Below the pieces are notes generated by a model. The model saw only the letters and a list, made by a program, of their open reading frames with translations, was not told the origin of the DNA and made no database searches. Both the position numbers and the translations under genes were made by a program. This document shows positions 42,312-51,062 of a stretch of 64,000 bases of DNA, one piece after another. The stretch's first letter is position 1, and each line of letters begins with the position of its first letter. Origin of the DNA: Pseudomonas vranovensis DSM 16006 (GTDB lineage Bacteria > Pseudomonadota > Gammaproteobacteria > Pseudomonadales > Pseudomonadaceae); NCBI RefSeq assembly GCF_000425805.1, contig NZ_KE384458.1:5014-69013 (forward strand). The letters run 5' to 3'.

Positions 42312-43778
42312 ATGCACAGGATCAGACATTTCACCGTCACCTTGCTGGCTATTGCGGTATTGGCTGGCTCCGAGGTTGGTTTTGCTCAGGAGGGTATGGA
42401 AACCCAGGGCGGGCAACCTCCTCCTGGCTCGCGCAGTTCCATCCAGGATTTCGACTATCAGATAAAATACCAGCGCGCGTTCGAAGCCGTGCTCTGGAAC
42501 ATGCCGGCGATCGCCATCTACAGTTTCAGGCGCGCAGCCTTTGACAACCTGGGGGTCAAGGACAACGACATCATTGCCTATTCGGCGCCGGCAACGCCGA
42601 AACTTGAAGCGATCACGGCCAATAGCAGTACTCCTTACATCACGGCATTCACCGATCTGCAAAAAGGCCCGGTGGTCCTGGAGTTGCCTGCCGCGAGCGA
42701 GGAGGGCAGCGTCTACGGGCAGGTGGTGGATGCCTGGCAGCTCACCATCGCCGACGTGGGCCCATCGGGTCTAGACAAGGGCAAGGGCGGGAAATTGCTT
42801 TTCACGCCGCCGGGATATACCGGCGAAGTTCCCGCTGGCTACATTCACGTGCCGTCACCCAACTACCGGATCGCCCTCGCTTTCCGCTCTGTGCGCGCCC
42901 CAGGCAAATCCGCCGCTGACGCTTATCAGTATGCAAAACAACTGCGCATGTATTACCTGGCAGAAGCGAGTCATCCTCCGCAGCAGCGCTTTATCGACCC
43001 GATCGACAAGGTTTACCCGACGTTGCCCTTCTATGACGAACGGCACTTCGCGGACATGCATGCGGTAATGAGCGTCGAGCCTGCGCGTCCACAGGACAAG
43101 GTGATGATCGGGATGCTGCGGTCACTGGGCATCGAGAAAAGCAAGCCGTTTGCCCCAGACGAGGTGACGAAAAAAGCGATGCGCCAGGCGGCAATTGATG
43201 CCTGGTTCTACCTGCAACACTGGTTCGATAACCTACCCAAAGACAAGCTCTATTGGCCGGACCGCCACTATGCCTCGCTGTTGATGACCGATGAAAACAA
43301 GCGTTTCTCTTTTGAATATGCTGACAGTATTGATCTGATCGGGCGGGCGGCGGAGTACTTCTGGTGTACCTATATGCCGAAGGCGTTAAGCGACTCACCG
43401 GCAACCCAATATCTGATGGCCATGGCGGATAAAAACGGTAAACCTCTCGACGCTGGCCAGAACTACAAAATCGATGTGCCCGCACAGATGCCGGTCAAGC
43501 AGTTCTGGGCATTGACCGTTTATAACCGTGACACCATGTCGTTCATCTACAGCGATACCAATCGCACGACGTTGTCCTCGTACGATCTGGATGCAATGAA
43601 GAAAAATGCCGACGGCAGCGTCACGATCTACGTCGGCCCCAAAGCGCCTGCCGGACTGGACAGCAACTGGATTCCCACCGCCGGGAAGCGGCCGCTACCG
43701 GCCATGCGCTTCTATGGCGGCACTGAGGCACTGAACGACAAGAGCTTCAAGCTGCCGGATTTCGAACGGGTTGAGTGA
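42312..43778 (+). CDS. Exported DUF1254/DUF1214 protein (copy A)
   Basis: A 488-residue protein with a signal peptide (RHFTVTLLAIAVLAGSEVGFAQ in two overlapping halves of the stretch). DUF1254 is in the N-terminal part (AIAIYSFRRAAFDNLGVKDN, then GPVVLELPA) and DUF1214 in the C-terminal part (QFWALTVYNRDTMSFIYSDT, then GSVTIYVGPKAPAGLDSNWI). The start has GGGAG upstream. The function of this family is unknown; it is widespread in environmental bacteria and fungi. A related gene follows 203 bp downstream, with only moderate similarity. Confidence 0.87.
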   Translation: MHRIRHFTVTLLAIAVLAGSEVGFAQEGMETQGGQPPPGSRSSIQDFDYQIKYQRAFEAVLWNMPAIAIYSFRRAAFDNLGVKDNDIIAYSAPATPKLEAITANSSTPYITAFTDLQKGPVVLELPAASEEGSVYGQVVDAWQLTIADVGPSGLDKGKGGKLLFTPPGYTGEVPAGYIHVPSPNYRIALAFRSVRAPGKSAADAYQYAKQLRMYYLAEASHPPQQRFIDPIDKVYPTLPFYDERHFADMHAVMSVEPARPQDKVMIGMLRSLGIEKSKPFAPDEVTKKAMRQAAIDAWFYLQHWFDNLPKDKLYWPDRHYASLLMTDENKRFSFEYADSIDLIGRAAEYFWCTYMPKALSDSPATQYLMAMADKNGKPLDAGQNYKIDVPAQMPVKQFWALTVYNRDTMSFIYSDTNRTTLSSYDLDAMKKNADGSVTIYVGPKAPAGLDSNWIPTAGKRPLPAMRFYGGTEALNDKSFKLPDFERVE

Positions 43779-43981
43779 GCAGTGCGCTGAAGCGTGCCTC
43801 AGTCTCGATCGGTAAAATTGCCAGTCGCACCTGGGATATCCGGCCGTTATCGCAACGCCATTAGCCCAGGTTCGTTTGACGAGTCGAAACCCAGTGCCTA
43901 CGGTTCTTGCAGATGTTCAATCGTCAGACAGGCGCTTCAGACGGCTGCGCCAGTCGAAGTACTCATGGAAGGATGCTCGTT

Positions 43982-45394
43982 ATGATTTCACCACGTAGTC
44001 TTTTGGCTTGTGTTCTGCCCTTGTGTGTTGCGCTCGGTAGCGCGATGCACGTGCAAGCCAGCACACCGGATTTACTGCTGACCACACCTGCAACACCTGA
44101 TGCAGTAGAAAAAGGGATGCAGGCCGATGGCTACAGCCTGGCGATCTCGGCTTACAACTGGGGTTATCCGCTGGTTCGCATGGAACGAGTGGCACGTGAA
44201 TACATCACCGTTCCCTCACCCAGGCCCGACACCAGCTATCGTGCAGGTCTGAACCAGATCGGCTGGGCGACTTCGCTGGCGTCACCGTCCGCCAAGGACA
44301 TGCCCACTGCCAATAATGACACCTACTACATGAGTGCGGTGCTGGACCTGACCGAGCCCTACGTGTTGACTGTGCCCGATACCCATGACCGTTATTACGT
44401 GGTCGATGTGTTCAATATGTGGCAGGAACTTGAGCACTACGTCGGCCGGCGTACGACAGGTACCAAGGCCGGAAAATTTGTATTGGTGCCGCCGGGCTGG
44501 AAGGGCGAGCTGCCAAAAGACGCGAAGCGCCTGGACGTCTCCACCAAGAAAATCTGGCTGTGGGGGCGTATTCACGTCAACCAGGGTGAAGATGTGGCAC
44601 CGATTCTCGCCTTGCAGAAACAGTTCAGTGTCATGCCGTTGAGTGGCAAAACGCATAAGGAACAAACCTTGCCTGCGTTGCCGAAGACGGGTGACGACCC
44701 GCTGGGTTTCTTCACCGAGCTGGCGTCGGCGCTCAAGGACAATCCGGTCAAACCAGGCGACGCGGCATTGTTTGCCCAATTCGCGCGCATCGGCCTGACG
44801 GAAAAGGGCTTTTCACCCGAGAAGCTCAATCCGGCCACACGCAAAGGTCTTGAGGAAGGTTTGAAAGATGCGCCCTACGTGGCGATTGCGTCGCTGGCCA
44901 GCACGTCGGAAGTGCGCAATGGTTGGAACTGGGTGACCGGCCTTGACAGTTTTGGTTACAACTACCCGCTGCGCGCCATGGTGGCCGGCCCCTATCTGGG
45001 AGGCCAGGGTGAGCATGAAGCGATGTATCCACTGCGCTTCACCGACAGCAAAAACCAGCCACTCACTGGAGCCAATCAATACGAAATCAAACTGGCTTCG
45101 GCACCGCCGGTGAATGCCTTCTGGTCGCTGACCATGTATGACGCCAGCGACAAAATGCTGGTCGATAACGAGATCAGTCGCTACAAGGTAGGTCCCGATA
45201 CGAAGGGGTTGAAAGTCGCGGCGGACGGTTCGATCACCATTCCCATTTCCCACAAAAAACCACAGGGAGAAAATGCCGCTAACTGGCTTCCGGCACCCGA
45301 AGGCGGTTTCTACGTGATGTTACGGCTGTATCAACCCACAGACGATGTGCTTTCGGGCAAGTGGCAGTTGCCGCAATTGAACAAAGTCAATTGA
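43982..45394 (+). CDS. Exported DUF1254/DUF1214 protein (copy B)
   Basis: A 470-residue protein. The start at 43982 is set by GGAAGGA eight bases upstream and opens a signal peptide (SPRSLLACVLPLCVALGSAM). DUF1254: MERVAREYITVPSPRPDTSY, MPTANNDTYYMSAVLDLTEP. DUF1214: FWSLTMYDASDKMLVDNEIS, ending LRLYQPTDDVLSGKWQLPQL. It retains the typical NNDTYY motif that copy A has largely lost, so the two copies have diverged. The role is unknown. Confidence 0.87.
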   Translation: MISPRSLLACVLPLCVALGSAMHVQASTPDLLLTTPATPDAVEKGMQADGYSLAISAYNWGYPLVRMERVAREYITVPSPRPDTSYRAGLNQIGWATSLASPSAKDMPTANNDTYYMSAVLDLTEPYVLTVPDTHDRYYVVDVFNMWQELEHYVGRRTTGTKAGKFVLVPPGWKGELPKDAKRLDVSTKKIWLWGRIHVNQGEDVAPILALQKQFSVMPLSGKTHKEQTLPALPKTGDDPLGFFTELASALKDNPVKPGDAALFAQFARIGLTEKGFSPEKLNPATRKGLEEGLKDAPYVAIASLASTSEVRNGWNWVTGLDSFGYNYPLRAMVAGPYLGGQGEHEAMYPLRFTDSKNQPLTGANQYEIKLASAPPVNAFWSLTMYDASDKMLVDNEISRYKVGPDTKGLKVAADGSITIPISHKKPQGENAANWLPAPEGGFYVMLRLYQPTDDVLSGKWQLPQLNKVN

Positions 45395-45457
45395 GTGCTT
45401 AGTACCTTCAATCCTGATCATCGGCCAATAGTCTGGACGTGACCGTCCGCTATTGGC

Positions 45458-45484
45458 CGCATCGCGGGGCAAGCCCGCTCCTGC
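45458..45484. repeat. Half copy of second-type repeat
   Basis: GCATCGCGGGGCAAGCCCGC TCCTGCC is the common Pseudomonas GGAGCGGGCTTGCCCCGCG palindromic repeat in inverted orientation, directly abutting a REP element. Confidence 0.6.
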
Positions 45485-45643
45485 CTGGCGACTGCTGCGC
45501 AGTCGATCGCAGCCTCGTTCCTCGGCAGCGGCTACAGCTGCAAGCCGAGCCAGTACGGATGCAAGCCGAGCCGGTGTAGCCGCTGGCGACAGCCTGCGAT
45601 CGTGGTTCAAGTCACCGCCGCGCCGAAAGCTGCTGTGGCGCCA
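45483..45643 (+). repeat. REP pair with conserved tail (copy 3), overlapping LysR 3' end
   Basis: Same order as copy 2: inverted REP (45484-45534), a duplicated lead GCAAGCCGAGCC (45540 and 45561), forward REP (45573-45602) and tail GGTTCAAGTCACCGCCGCGC... GGCGCCAA (45603-45643). The tail supplies the stop codon (45612-45614) and the last ten or so codons of the LysR gene (APQQLSARR). Confidence 0.82.
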
Positions 45644-46529
45644 AGAACGCATCATGAAAGTAATTGCGAAACGCATTCATTGCCGGACTGAACTCCCGCT
45701 CCCGATGCCACGCCAACCCCACACTCATCGGCGTCACCTTGTCGGTGATTGTCAGTGTCTCGATCCGCTTGCCCTCCAGCGACCACGGGCGATGAACCAG
45801 GTCCGACAGAATCGCCACGCCACTTCCGTTCGCCACCATGCTGCGCACCGCTTCCACCGAGCTGGTGCGCACGCGCACGTTCGGGCGTTGGTGCGCGTGT
45901 TCCCAGTAGCGCATGGCGCTTTGTTCGGCTTCGTCGACGGTCAGCAGGATGTAGGGCTCCTTGGCCACGTCGGCCAGGCTCACGGCGGACTGCTCGCACA
46001 GTGGGTGGTGGCTGGGCAGCCACAGGCGGCGTTCGGAGTTGAACAGGGTTTCGGAGACGATGTCCGGGTGGGTGAGGTTGGCCGTGAGGACCACAGCCAT
46101 GTCGAATTGGCCCTCCAGCAGACCGTGTTCGATGGAGTGGCGTTCTTGTTCGTGTACTTCGATGGCGACGTCCGGGTGCCAGTGCCCCAGGCGTTGCAGG
46201 TGGTGGGGGAGAAAGTAGCCGATCACGGTGTAGCTGGCGGCCAGGCGCAGCTGGCCGCTGGCGCGTACGTCGGGGAGCGGGCTGTTGAGGGCATCGTCGA
46301 CGCTGCGCTGGATCACGTAGGCACGGTTGAGAAAGTGCCGCCCGGCATCGGTCAGGCTCATGCCCTGGGCCGAGCGCTGGAACAGTAGGGTTCCCAGCAT
46401 GGCTTCCAGCTCCTTGATGGCGGTGGTTACCGCCGATTGGGAGATGTTCAGGTGGATCGCCGCCTGGGAGATCTGGCCGATCTCGGCGGTGGCGACGAAG
46501 TAGCGCACCTGGCGCAGGGTCAGTGACAT
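45612..46529 (-). CDS. LysR family regulator of the pxp operon
   Basis: A 305-residue LysR-type regulator. HTH: LRQVRYFVATAEIGQISQAA, IHLNISQSAVTTAIKELEAM. The effector domain follows. It is divergent from pxpA across 125 bp and probably controls that operon. Its last codons lie within a REP-tail repeat, so the C terminus has probably been replaced by repeat sequence. Confidence 0.9.
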   Translation of the reverse strand: MSLTLRQVRYFVATAEIGQISQAAIHLNISQSAVTTAIKELEAMLGTLLFQRSAQGMSLTDAGRHFLNRAYVIQRSVDDALNSPLPDVRASGQLRLAASYTVIGYFLPHHLQRLGHWHPDVAIEVHEQERHSIEHGLLEGQFDMAVVLTANLTHPDIVSETLFNSERRLWLPSHHPLCEQSAVSLADVAKEPYILLTVDEAEQSAMRYWEHAHQRPNVRVRTSSVEAVRSMVANGSGVAILSDLVHRPWSLEGKRIETLTITDKVTPMSVGLAWHREREFSPAMNAFRNYFHDAFLAPQQLSARR

Positions 46530-46654
46530 GTTCGCTCCGGTCGGACAGGTATCTGTTTTTCAGAAGATGCCATATCTGTTAATAGATCTTCCCAAGGGGT
46601 GAGAGGGAATCTAACGTGGCCTGCAGGTAGTGACAAGTGTCAGGAGCGAGCACC

Positions 46655-47413
46655 ATGCAGGCAGTAGATTTCAATTCGGACATGGGCGAAGGCTTTGGCC
46701 CATGGACCATCGGCGATGGCGTCGACACGGAGCTGATGGGCTTCATCAGTTCGGCCAATATCGCCACCGGTTTTCATGCCGGCGACCCCGGCACCATGCG
46801 CCGCACGGTCGAGCAGGCCAAGCGGCTGGGCGTGGCGGTTGGCGCGCATCCGGGCTTTCGTGACCTGGTCGGCTTCGGCCGCCGGCACATCAATGCGCCG
46901 GCCCAGGAGCTGGTCGACGACATGCTCTATCAGCTCGGGGCGCTGCGCGAGCTCGCCCGGGTTCAGGGCGTTGCGCTGCAGCACATCAAGCCCCACGGCG
47001 CGCTGTACATGCACCTCGCACGAGACGAAGAGGCAGCGCGCTTGCTGGTGGAGAACCTGCAGCGCCTTGAGCCCGAGCTGCTGCTGTATTGCATGCCGGG
47101 GTCGGTGATCTGGCGGGTCGCCAACGAGCTTGGTCAACCGGTGATCCGCGAGTTCTACGCCGACCGTGAGTACGACCTCAGCGGCTCCATCGTGTTTACC
47201 CGCAACGTGCGTGCCTACGATCCGGCCCAAGTGGCTGCGCGGGTGTTGCGTGCCTGCCAGGAAGGGGTAGTGCGCACGGTCGAGGGGGAAGACCTGGCAA
47301 TCGAATTCGACTCTATCTGTTTGCACAGCGACACGCCCGGCGCCCTGGCGCTGGTTGAAGCCACGCGCAAGGCACTCGACAACGCCGGGATCAGCGTACG
47401 CGCGCCGCGCTGA
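46655..47413 (+). CDS. pxpA: 5-oxoprolinase subunit PxpA (LamB/YcsF family)
   Basis: A 252-residue LamB/YcsF protein. The start at 46655 follows AGGAG. The signature VDFNSDMGEGFGPWTIGDG, then GFHAGDPGTMRRTVEQAKRL and VGAHPGFRDLVGFGRR is complete. With PxpB and PxpC it forms the ATP-dependent prokaryotic 5-oxoprolinase that opens 5-oxoproline to glutamate. It is first gene of a five-gene operon also containing a biotin carrier and biotin carboxylase. Confidence 0.92.
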   Translation: MQAVDFNSDMGEGFGPWTIGDGVDTELMGFISSANIATGFHAGDPGTMRRTVEQAKRLGVAVGAHPGFRDLVGFGRRHINAPAQELVDDMLYQLGALRELARVQGVALQHIKPHGALYMHLARDEEAARLLVENLQRLEPELLLYCMPGSVIWRVANELGQPVIREFYADREYDLSGSIVFTRNVRAYDPAQVAARVLRACQEGVVRTVEGEDLAIEFDSICLHSDTPGALALVEATRKALDNAGISVRAPR

Positions 47414-47476
47414 AGCCCGCGCCCGTAACCATCATTTTTGCCTGCCTTTCTACAACTAATTCCAAGAGGAACAGAC

Positions 47477-47722
47477 ATGGCCGAACACAGCGTAATTACC
47501 CCATTGCCCGGTACGTTCTACCGCAAGGCTACCCCTGACGCACCCGTATACGTCGAGGAGGGCGCACAGGTCAGCGCCGACACCGTGATTGGCCTGATCG
47601 AAGTCATGAAGCAGTTTTCGGAACTGACCGCCGGGGTGGATGGCCGCCTGGGCGCCTTTCTGGTGGAAGACGGCGATCCGGTGGAGCCGGGTCAGGTCAT
47701 CGCCACGCTCGATAACCTGTGA
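47477..47722 (+). CDS. Biotin carboxyl carrier (BCCP-like) protein
   Basis: An 81-residue lipoyl/biotinyl domain, shorter than AccB because it lacks the long N-terminal part. The biotinylation motif is EVMKQF with Lys45. The start at 47477 follows AAGAGGAAC. It sits between pxpA and a biotin carboxylase gene 10 bp away, so it probably carries CO2 for a PxpB/PxpC-type carboxyltransferase rather than for fatty-acid synthesis. Confidence 0.9.
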   Translation: MAEHSVITPLPGTFYRKATPDAPVYVEEGAQVSADTVIGLIEVMKQFSELTAGVDGRLGAFLVEDGDPVEPGQVIATLDNL

Positions 47723-47732
47723 GGGCGCGATC

Positions 47733-49106
47733 ATGACGCAAGCCATTGGTAAATTGCTGGTCGCCAACCGTGGCGAGATTGCCGTGCGGATCATCCATGC
47801 CGCCAAGGCGCTGGGCATTCCCACCGTTGCCGCCTGCAGCGAGGCAGACATTGACTCCCAGGCCGCGCGCCTGGCGGATGAAGTCCATGTCCTCGGCCCG
47901 GCCCGCGCCGATAAAAGTTACCTCAATGTCGAGGCGCTGCTCGGTGCCTTGCAGGCCACGGGCGCCAACGCGGTGCATCCGGGTTACGGCTTTCTCTCGG
48001 AGAACGCCGACTTTGCCGAGGCCGTGCTCGCCGCCGGGGCGATTTTTGTCGGCCCCAGCCCGCAAACGATCCGGCGCATGGGTGACAAGGCCGAGGCACG
48101 GCGCACGGCACAGGAGGCTGGCGTGCCGGTGGTGCCGGGCTCGCCGGGGGAGTTGTTCGATGTGGATTCGGCACTCAAGGCGGCCGAGTCTGTTGGCTAC
48201 CCGTTGCTGATCAAGGCGTCGGCCGGTGGCGGCGGGCGCGGTATTCGCCTGGCGGAAAACGCCCGGCAATTGAGTGAGGAATTCCCGCGCTCCCAACGCG
48301 AGGCCCAGGCGGCGTTCGGCAATGGCGCGGTGTACCTGGAGCGTTTTATCAGCAAGGCGCGGCACATCGAAGTGCAGGTATTGGGCGATGGAAAGAACGC
48401 CGTTCACCTGTTCGAGCGCGAGTGTTCCCTGCAGCGTCGGCGGCAGAAGATTTTTGAAGAGGCGCCGTCGCCGGCCCTGAATCAGCAGCAGCGCGAGACG
48501 CTCTGCGCCAGTGCGGTACGCTTGACCGAAGCCCTCGGCTACCAGGGCGCCGGAACACTGGAATACTTGTATGACGATGTCACCGGTGAGTTCTTCTTTA
48601 TCGAGATGAACACGCGGATTCAGGTGGAACACCCGGTCAGCGAGTTGATTACCGGCGTCGATCTGGTCCAGGCGATGCTGCGCATTGCCGGTGGCGAACC
48701 GCTTGGACTCAAGCAAAGCGACATTCAACTGCACGGCGCCGCCTTGCAAATGCGCCTGAACGCCGAAGACCCGGCCCGGGACTTTTTCCCAAGCCCCGGG
48801 CAGGTAGACACGCTGGTGTGGCCGCAAGGGGAGGGTGTGCGTGTTGATAGCCATCTCTACCCGGGTTACCGCGTGCCGCCTTACTATGACTCGCTGCTGG
48901 CCAAATTGATCGTGCATGGCAGCGACCGTGCCCAGGCCTTGGCCCGTGCGCGCCTGGCAGTGGAGCAGACCACGCTCAGCGGCATGGCCAGCACCTTGTC
49001 GCTGCACGGTGAACTGCTGGAGCAACCCTGGCTGCACAGCGCCGATTTTCATACCGGCACCCTCGAAACCTGGCTGGCCGAGCGCCGTAGCGGAGGTAAC
49101 GCATGA
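47733..49106 (+). CDS. Biotin carboxylase (AccC-like)
   Basis: A 457-residue ATP-grasp biotin carboxylase. N-terminal domain: KLLVANRGEIAVRIIHAAKA. ATP-binding glycine loop: LIKASAGGGGRGIRLAEN (about 158-175). Catalytic region: FFIEMNTRIQVEHPVSELIT (about 287-306). It carboxylates the biotin of the neighbouring carrier protein. Its stop overlaps the pxpB start by four bases. It is an accessory paralogue; the housekeeping accBC pair is not in this window. Confidence 0.92.
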   Translation: MTQAIGKLLVANRGEIAVRIIHAAKALGIPTVAACSEADIDSQAARLADEVHVLGPARADKSYLNVEALLGALQATGANAVHPGYGFLSENADFAEAVLAAGAIFVGPSPQTIRRMGDKAEARRTAQEAGVPVVPGSPGELFDVDSALKAAESVGYPLLIKASAGGGGRGIRLAENARQLSEEFPRSQREAQAAFGNGAVYLERFISKARHIEVQVLGDGKNAVHLFERECSLQRRRQKIFEEAPSPALNQQQRETLCASAVRLTEALGYQGAGTLEYLYDDVTGEFFFIEMNTRIQVEHPVSELITGVDLVQAMLRIAGGEPLGLKQSDIQLHGAALQMRLNAEDPARDFFPSPGQVDTLVWPQGEGVRVDSHLYPGYRVPPYYDSLLAKLIVHGSDRAQALARARLAVEQTTLSGMASTLSLHGELLEQPWLHSADFHTGTLETWLAERRSGGNA

Positions 49107-49975
49107 GCACCCCAATCCGTTACAGCTTTGGCGCAGATGAACATCTGTTTGCCGAAGTCAGTGACAGCATGTCGCTGGAAGCCTTCTTCAAAGGCATGGC
49201 GGTGACGCGCGCGGTGGAGCGCCTGGCCCTCGACGGCGTGCTGGATGTGTGCCTGGCCAATGCGTCGTTCCAAATTCGTTTCGACCCGGACCGTATCGCC
49301 CCGCATACGCTGCTTGAAGCGGTGAAAGCCGCTGAAGCCGAGGCCGTCGCCCAACGTACCCTGCACACGCGAATCATCGAGATTCCGGTGCTGTACAACG
49401 ACCCCTGGACCCACGAAACCCTGATGCGTTTTCGCGACCGTCATCAAGACCCGAGCGTAACCGACCTGGAATACGCTGCCCGGATCAACGGCCTGGCGGA
49501 TGTCGAGGCGTTCATCGCCGCCCACAGTGGTGCGCCGTGGTTTGTCTCGATGGTGGGCTTTGTCGCGGGGCTGCCGTTCATGTTCCAGATGGTCGAGCGC
49601 GAGCGCCAGTTGCAGGTGCCCAAGTACCTGCGCCCACGCACCGACACGCCGAAGTTGACCCTGGGCCACGGCGGCTGCTTTGGCTGCATTTATTCGGTGC
49701 GCGGTGCCGGTGGCTACCAGATGTTCGGCGTGACGCCGGCGCCGATCTACGACCCGCAGCAGAACCTGGCGTACCTCAAGGAGCACATGGTGTTTTTCCG
49801 CCCGGGCGACATCGTGCAGTTCAAGCCGATGGATCGCGAGGCCTACGACCAGGCTGTGGCCGAGGTGGACGCAGGACGCTTTGACCTGCGTATTCGTCCG
49901 GTGGAGTTCTCGCTGGATGCGTTTCTGGCCGACCCGGTCGGTTATCCCAAGTCGCTGCAGGAGGTGCTGGCATGA
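49103..49975 (+). CDS. pxpB: 5-oxoprolinase subunit PxpB (AHS1/KipI family)
   Basis: A 290-residue AHS1-domain protein. It opens IRYSFGADEHLFAEVSDSMS and has PVLYNDPWTHETLMRF, then the conserved MVGFVAGLPFMFQMVERERQ, PKYLRPRTDTPKLTLGHGGC. AHS1 is the partner of AHS2 (PxpC), as in KipI-KipA and urea amidolyase. It is longer than the E. coli protein (218 residues). It overlaps genes on both sides by four bases, so the operon is tightly coupled. Confidence 0.9.
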   Translation: MSTPIRYSFGADEHLFAEVSDSMSLEAFFKGMAVTRAVERLALDGVLDVCLANASFQIRFDPDRIAPHTLLEAVKAAEAEAVAQRTLHTRIIEIPVLYNDPWTHETLMRFRDRHQDPSVTDLEYAARINGLADVEAFIAAHSGAPWFVSMVGFVAGLPFMFQMVERERQLQVPKYLRPRTDTPKLTLGHGGCFGCIYSVRGAGGYQMFGVTPAPIYDPQQNLAYLKEHMVFFRPGDIVQFKPMDREAYDQAVAEVDAGRFDLRIRPVEFSLDAFLADPVGYPKSLQEVLA

Positions 49976-50946
49976 TCAAGGTACTCAAACCAGGTTTGGC
50001 CACCTCCGTGCAGGACCTGGGCCGCGAAGGCTACTACCACCTGGGCATTCCGCCTTCCGGTGCGCTCGATCAATATGCCTTGAGCGCGGCCAATCAGTTG
50101 GTTGGCAACCCGGCGGGCACGGCGGGGCTGGAATGTACGCTGCTCGGCCCGGAGCTTGAGTTCCAGCAGGATGCGTTGGTAGCCGTGTGCGGCGCGCACA
50201 TGACGCCCAAGGTCGATGGTGTGGACATGCACCCCGACACCGCCTTTACGGTCAAGGCCGGACAAGTGCTGCGCTTTGATTTTCCCAAGGCCGGCGCGCG
50301 GGCCTACCTGGCCGTTGCAGGGGGCATCGACGTGCCGGTGGTGCTGGGCAGTCGCTCTACCTATGCGTTGGGCGCCCTGGGTGGTTTCCAGGGGCGTCGG
50401 TTGATCGCCGGTGATGTGTTGCCGGTGGGGGTTGCCAGTGGCAAGAGCCGGGCCGGTGCCAGCCTGCCCATGGCCTTGCGCCAGTCGTTGGGCGGCGAGA
50501 TCACCCTGCGCGTGGTACCGGGCTTGTACTACGAGCGTTTGACTGCCGCTGCAGCGGACAGCTTTTTCGCCGAAGCCTGGACCGTGGGCTCGGAGGCCGA
50601 CCGCATCGGCTACCGCTTCAAGGGTGGCAGTGCGCTGAGCTTTCAACCGCGTGAACAACCGTTTGGTGCCGGGTCCGATCCGTCGAACATCGTCGACAGC
50701 TGCTATCCGATCGGCTCTATCCAGGTGCCGGCCGGGCTTGAACCTATCGTGCTGCACCGCGATGCGGTGTCCGGTGGCGGCTACGCCATGATTGGCACCG
50801 TGATCAGCGCCGACCTCGACCTGGTCGGCCAGATGCAGCCTAACCAGAAGGCCCGGTTTGTTGCCGTTACCCTTGAAGAAGCACTGGAGGCACGACGCTC
50901 CTACAAGAAAAAACTGGCCTGCCTGAGCAAGCTGTTTCCGTCCTGA
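49972..50946 (+). CDS. pxpC: 5-oxoprolinase subunit PxpC (AHS2/KipA family)
   Basis: A 324-residue AHS2 protein: IKVLKPGLATSVQDLGREGY, YHLGIPPSGALDQYALSAAN, AYLAVAGGIDVPVVLGSRST, and the C-terminal GTVISADLDLVGQMQPNQKA. It is the last gene of the operon. AHS2 proteins are often annotated as biotin-dependent carboxyltransferases because of urea amidolyase, and the linked BCCP and biotin carboxylase genes strengthen that reading here. Confidence 0.9.
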   Translation: MIKVLKPGLATSVQDLGREGYYHLGIPPSGALDQYALSAANQLVGNPAGTAGLECTLLGPELEFQQDALVAVCGAHMTPKVDGVDMHPDTAFTVKAGQVLRFDFPKAGARAYLAVAGGIDVPVVLGSRSTYALGALGGFQGRRLIAGDVLPVGVASGKSRAGASLPMALRQSLGGEITLRVVPGLYYERLTAAAADSFFAEAWTVGSEADRIGYRFKGGSALSFQPREQPFGAGSDPSNIVDSCYPIGSIQVPAGLEPIVLHRDAVSGGGYAMIGTVISADLDLVGQMQPNQKARFVAVTLEEALEARRSYKKKLACLSKLFPS

Positions 50947-50949
50947 GAG

Positions 50950-51054
50950 CGACCGCTGCGCGGTCGCTCTCAGGCTGTCGCCAGCGGCTATACCGGTAAT
51001 CTGTAGGCGCTGCCGAGGCACGAGGCTGCGATCGACTGCGCAGCAGTCGTGGTT
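50950..51054. repeat. REP pair
   Basis: An inverted copy (GACCGCTGCGCGGTCGCTCT CAGGCTG..., 50951-50991) and a forward copy (GTAGGCGCTGCCGAGGCACG...CAGTCGTGG, 51003-51052) lie between convergent pxpC and the TonB receptor. Confidence 0.72.
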
Positions 51055-51062
51055 GCGATGTA

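Noticed and set aside
47697..49115. A 472-codon minus-strand open frame opposite the biotin carboxylase
   Set aside because: The carboxylase is certain and the frame has no recognisable features.
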